NCBI RefSeq assembly: GCF_002234405.1
Contig: NZ_NMQT01000080.1
Span: 1 to 38,385 of the forward strand
Direction of reading: 5' to 3'
From: Amycolatopsis thailandensis
Lineage (GTDB): Bacteria; Actinomycetota; Actinomycetes; Mycobacteriales; Pseudonocardiaceae
DNA: 38,385 bases
Part shown: positions 38,361 through 38,385 of the stretch, in pieces
How the letters are laid out: every line of letters starts with the position of its first letter
How positions within the stretch are numbered: the first letter of the stretch is position 1
Position numbers and translations under genes: made by a program
The notes under the pieces: generated by a model
Told to the model about the DNA's origin: nothing
What the model saw: the letters and a program-made list of their open reading frames with translations, nothing else
Database searches by the model: none

Positions 38361-38385
38361 ACGCGAGGGTGCCGGGGTCAGCGCA

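Overview
The window is GC-rich actinobacterial chromosome. Gene content and order, a Mycobacterium-like clgR/psp/ftsK/rnj/dapA/thyX neighbourhood, many leaderless starts and a family of long intergenic hairpins suggest a Pseudonocardiaceae member, most likely Amycolatopsis (inference; no 16S gene or other species marker is present). It is mostly housekeeping sequence. I see no tRNA, rRNA, CRISPR array, insertion sequence or prophage.

Layout. 1-5.8 kb: DUF3040 membrane protein, DNA polymerase IV, a SAM methyltransferase, an orphan ParA-type ATPase, a Nei-type DNA glycosylase, then a 20-codon leaderless uORF in front of an adenosine deaminase whose ribosome binding site can be masked by a hairpin. 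5.8-6.2 kb: a gene-free stretch with its own promoter and several stem-loops, a candidate structured RNA. 6.2-9.4 kb: GNAT acetyltransferase, pyrD, and an allophanate-hydrolase-like protein in which all three catalytic residues appear to be alanine. 9.4-9.9 kb: a two-armed array of about 21-bp repeats. 9.9-14.1 kb: the phage-shock genes pspM and pspA, separated from their usual partner clgR by an ECF41 sigma factor and its AhpD-like target, which have matching candidate promoters. 14.2-21.8 kb: cinA, pgsA, rimO (overlapping, co-transcribed), an ArgA-type acetyltransferase, a CGNR zinc-finger remnant, a secreted protein, ftsK and plsC. 21.8-25 kb: WrbA-like flavoprotein, then a three-gene operon (EspC-like small protein with a YxxxE tail, WXG-like/DUF1023 hydrolase, lipoprotein). 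25-30.8 kb: EamA transporter, DUF305 lipoprotein, amino acid permease, substrate-binding/VWA protein, a 34-aa membrane peptide and a pentapeptide-repeat protein, with several convergent overlaps. 30.8-36.4 kb: rnj, dapA, a Ser/Thr kinase with a septum-formation-like outer domain, an ACT protein and thyX. 36.5-38.1 kb: a ribbon-helix-helix (HicB-like) protein with palindromic sites over its promoter, and a DUF4097 protein. The right end has three consecutive hairpins.

Strongest observations: (1) long hairpins downstream of genes, several built on the same 51-nt core with covarying arms; (2) the triple-alanine pseudo-allophanate hydrolase; (3) the uORF/hairpin in front of the deaminase; (4) the candidate RNA at 5.83-6.0 kb; (5) the ECF41 cassette inserted between clgR and pspA; (6) the TGACGTCA sites over the RHH promoter; (7) the 21-bp repeat array. 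Fourteen starts lie 6-8 nt downstream of a -10 hexamer, indicating leaderless mRNAs.
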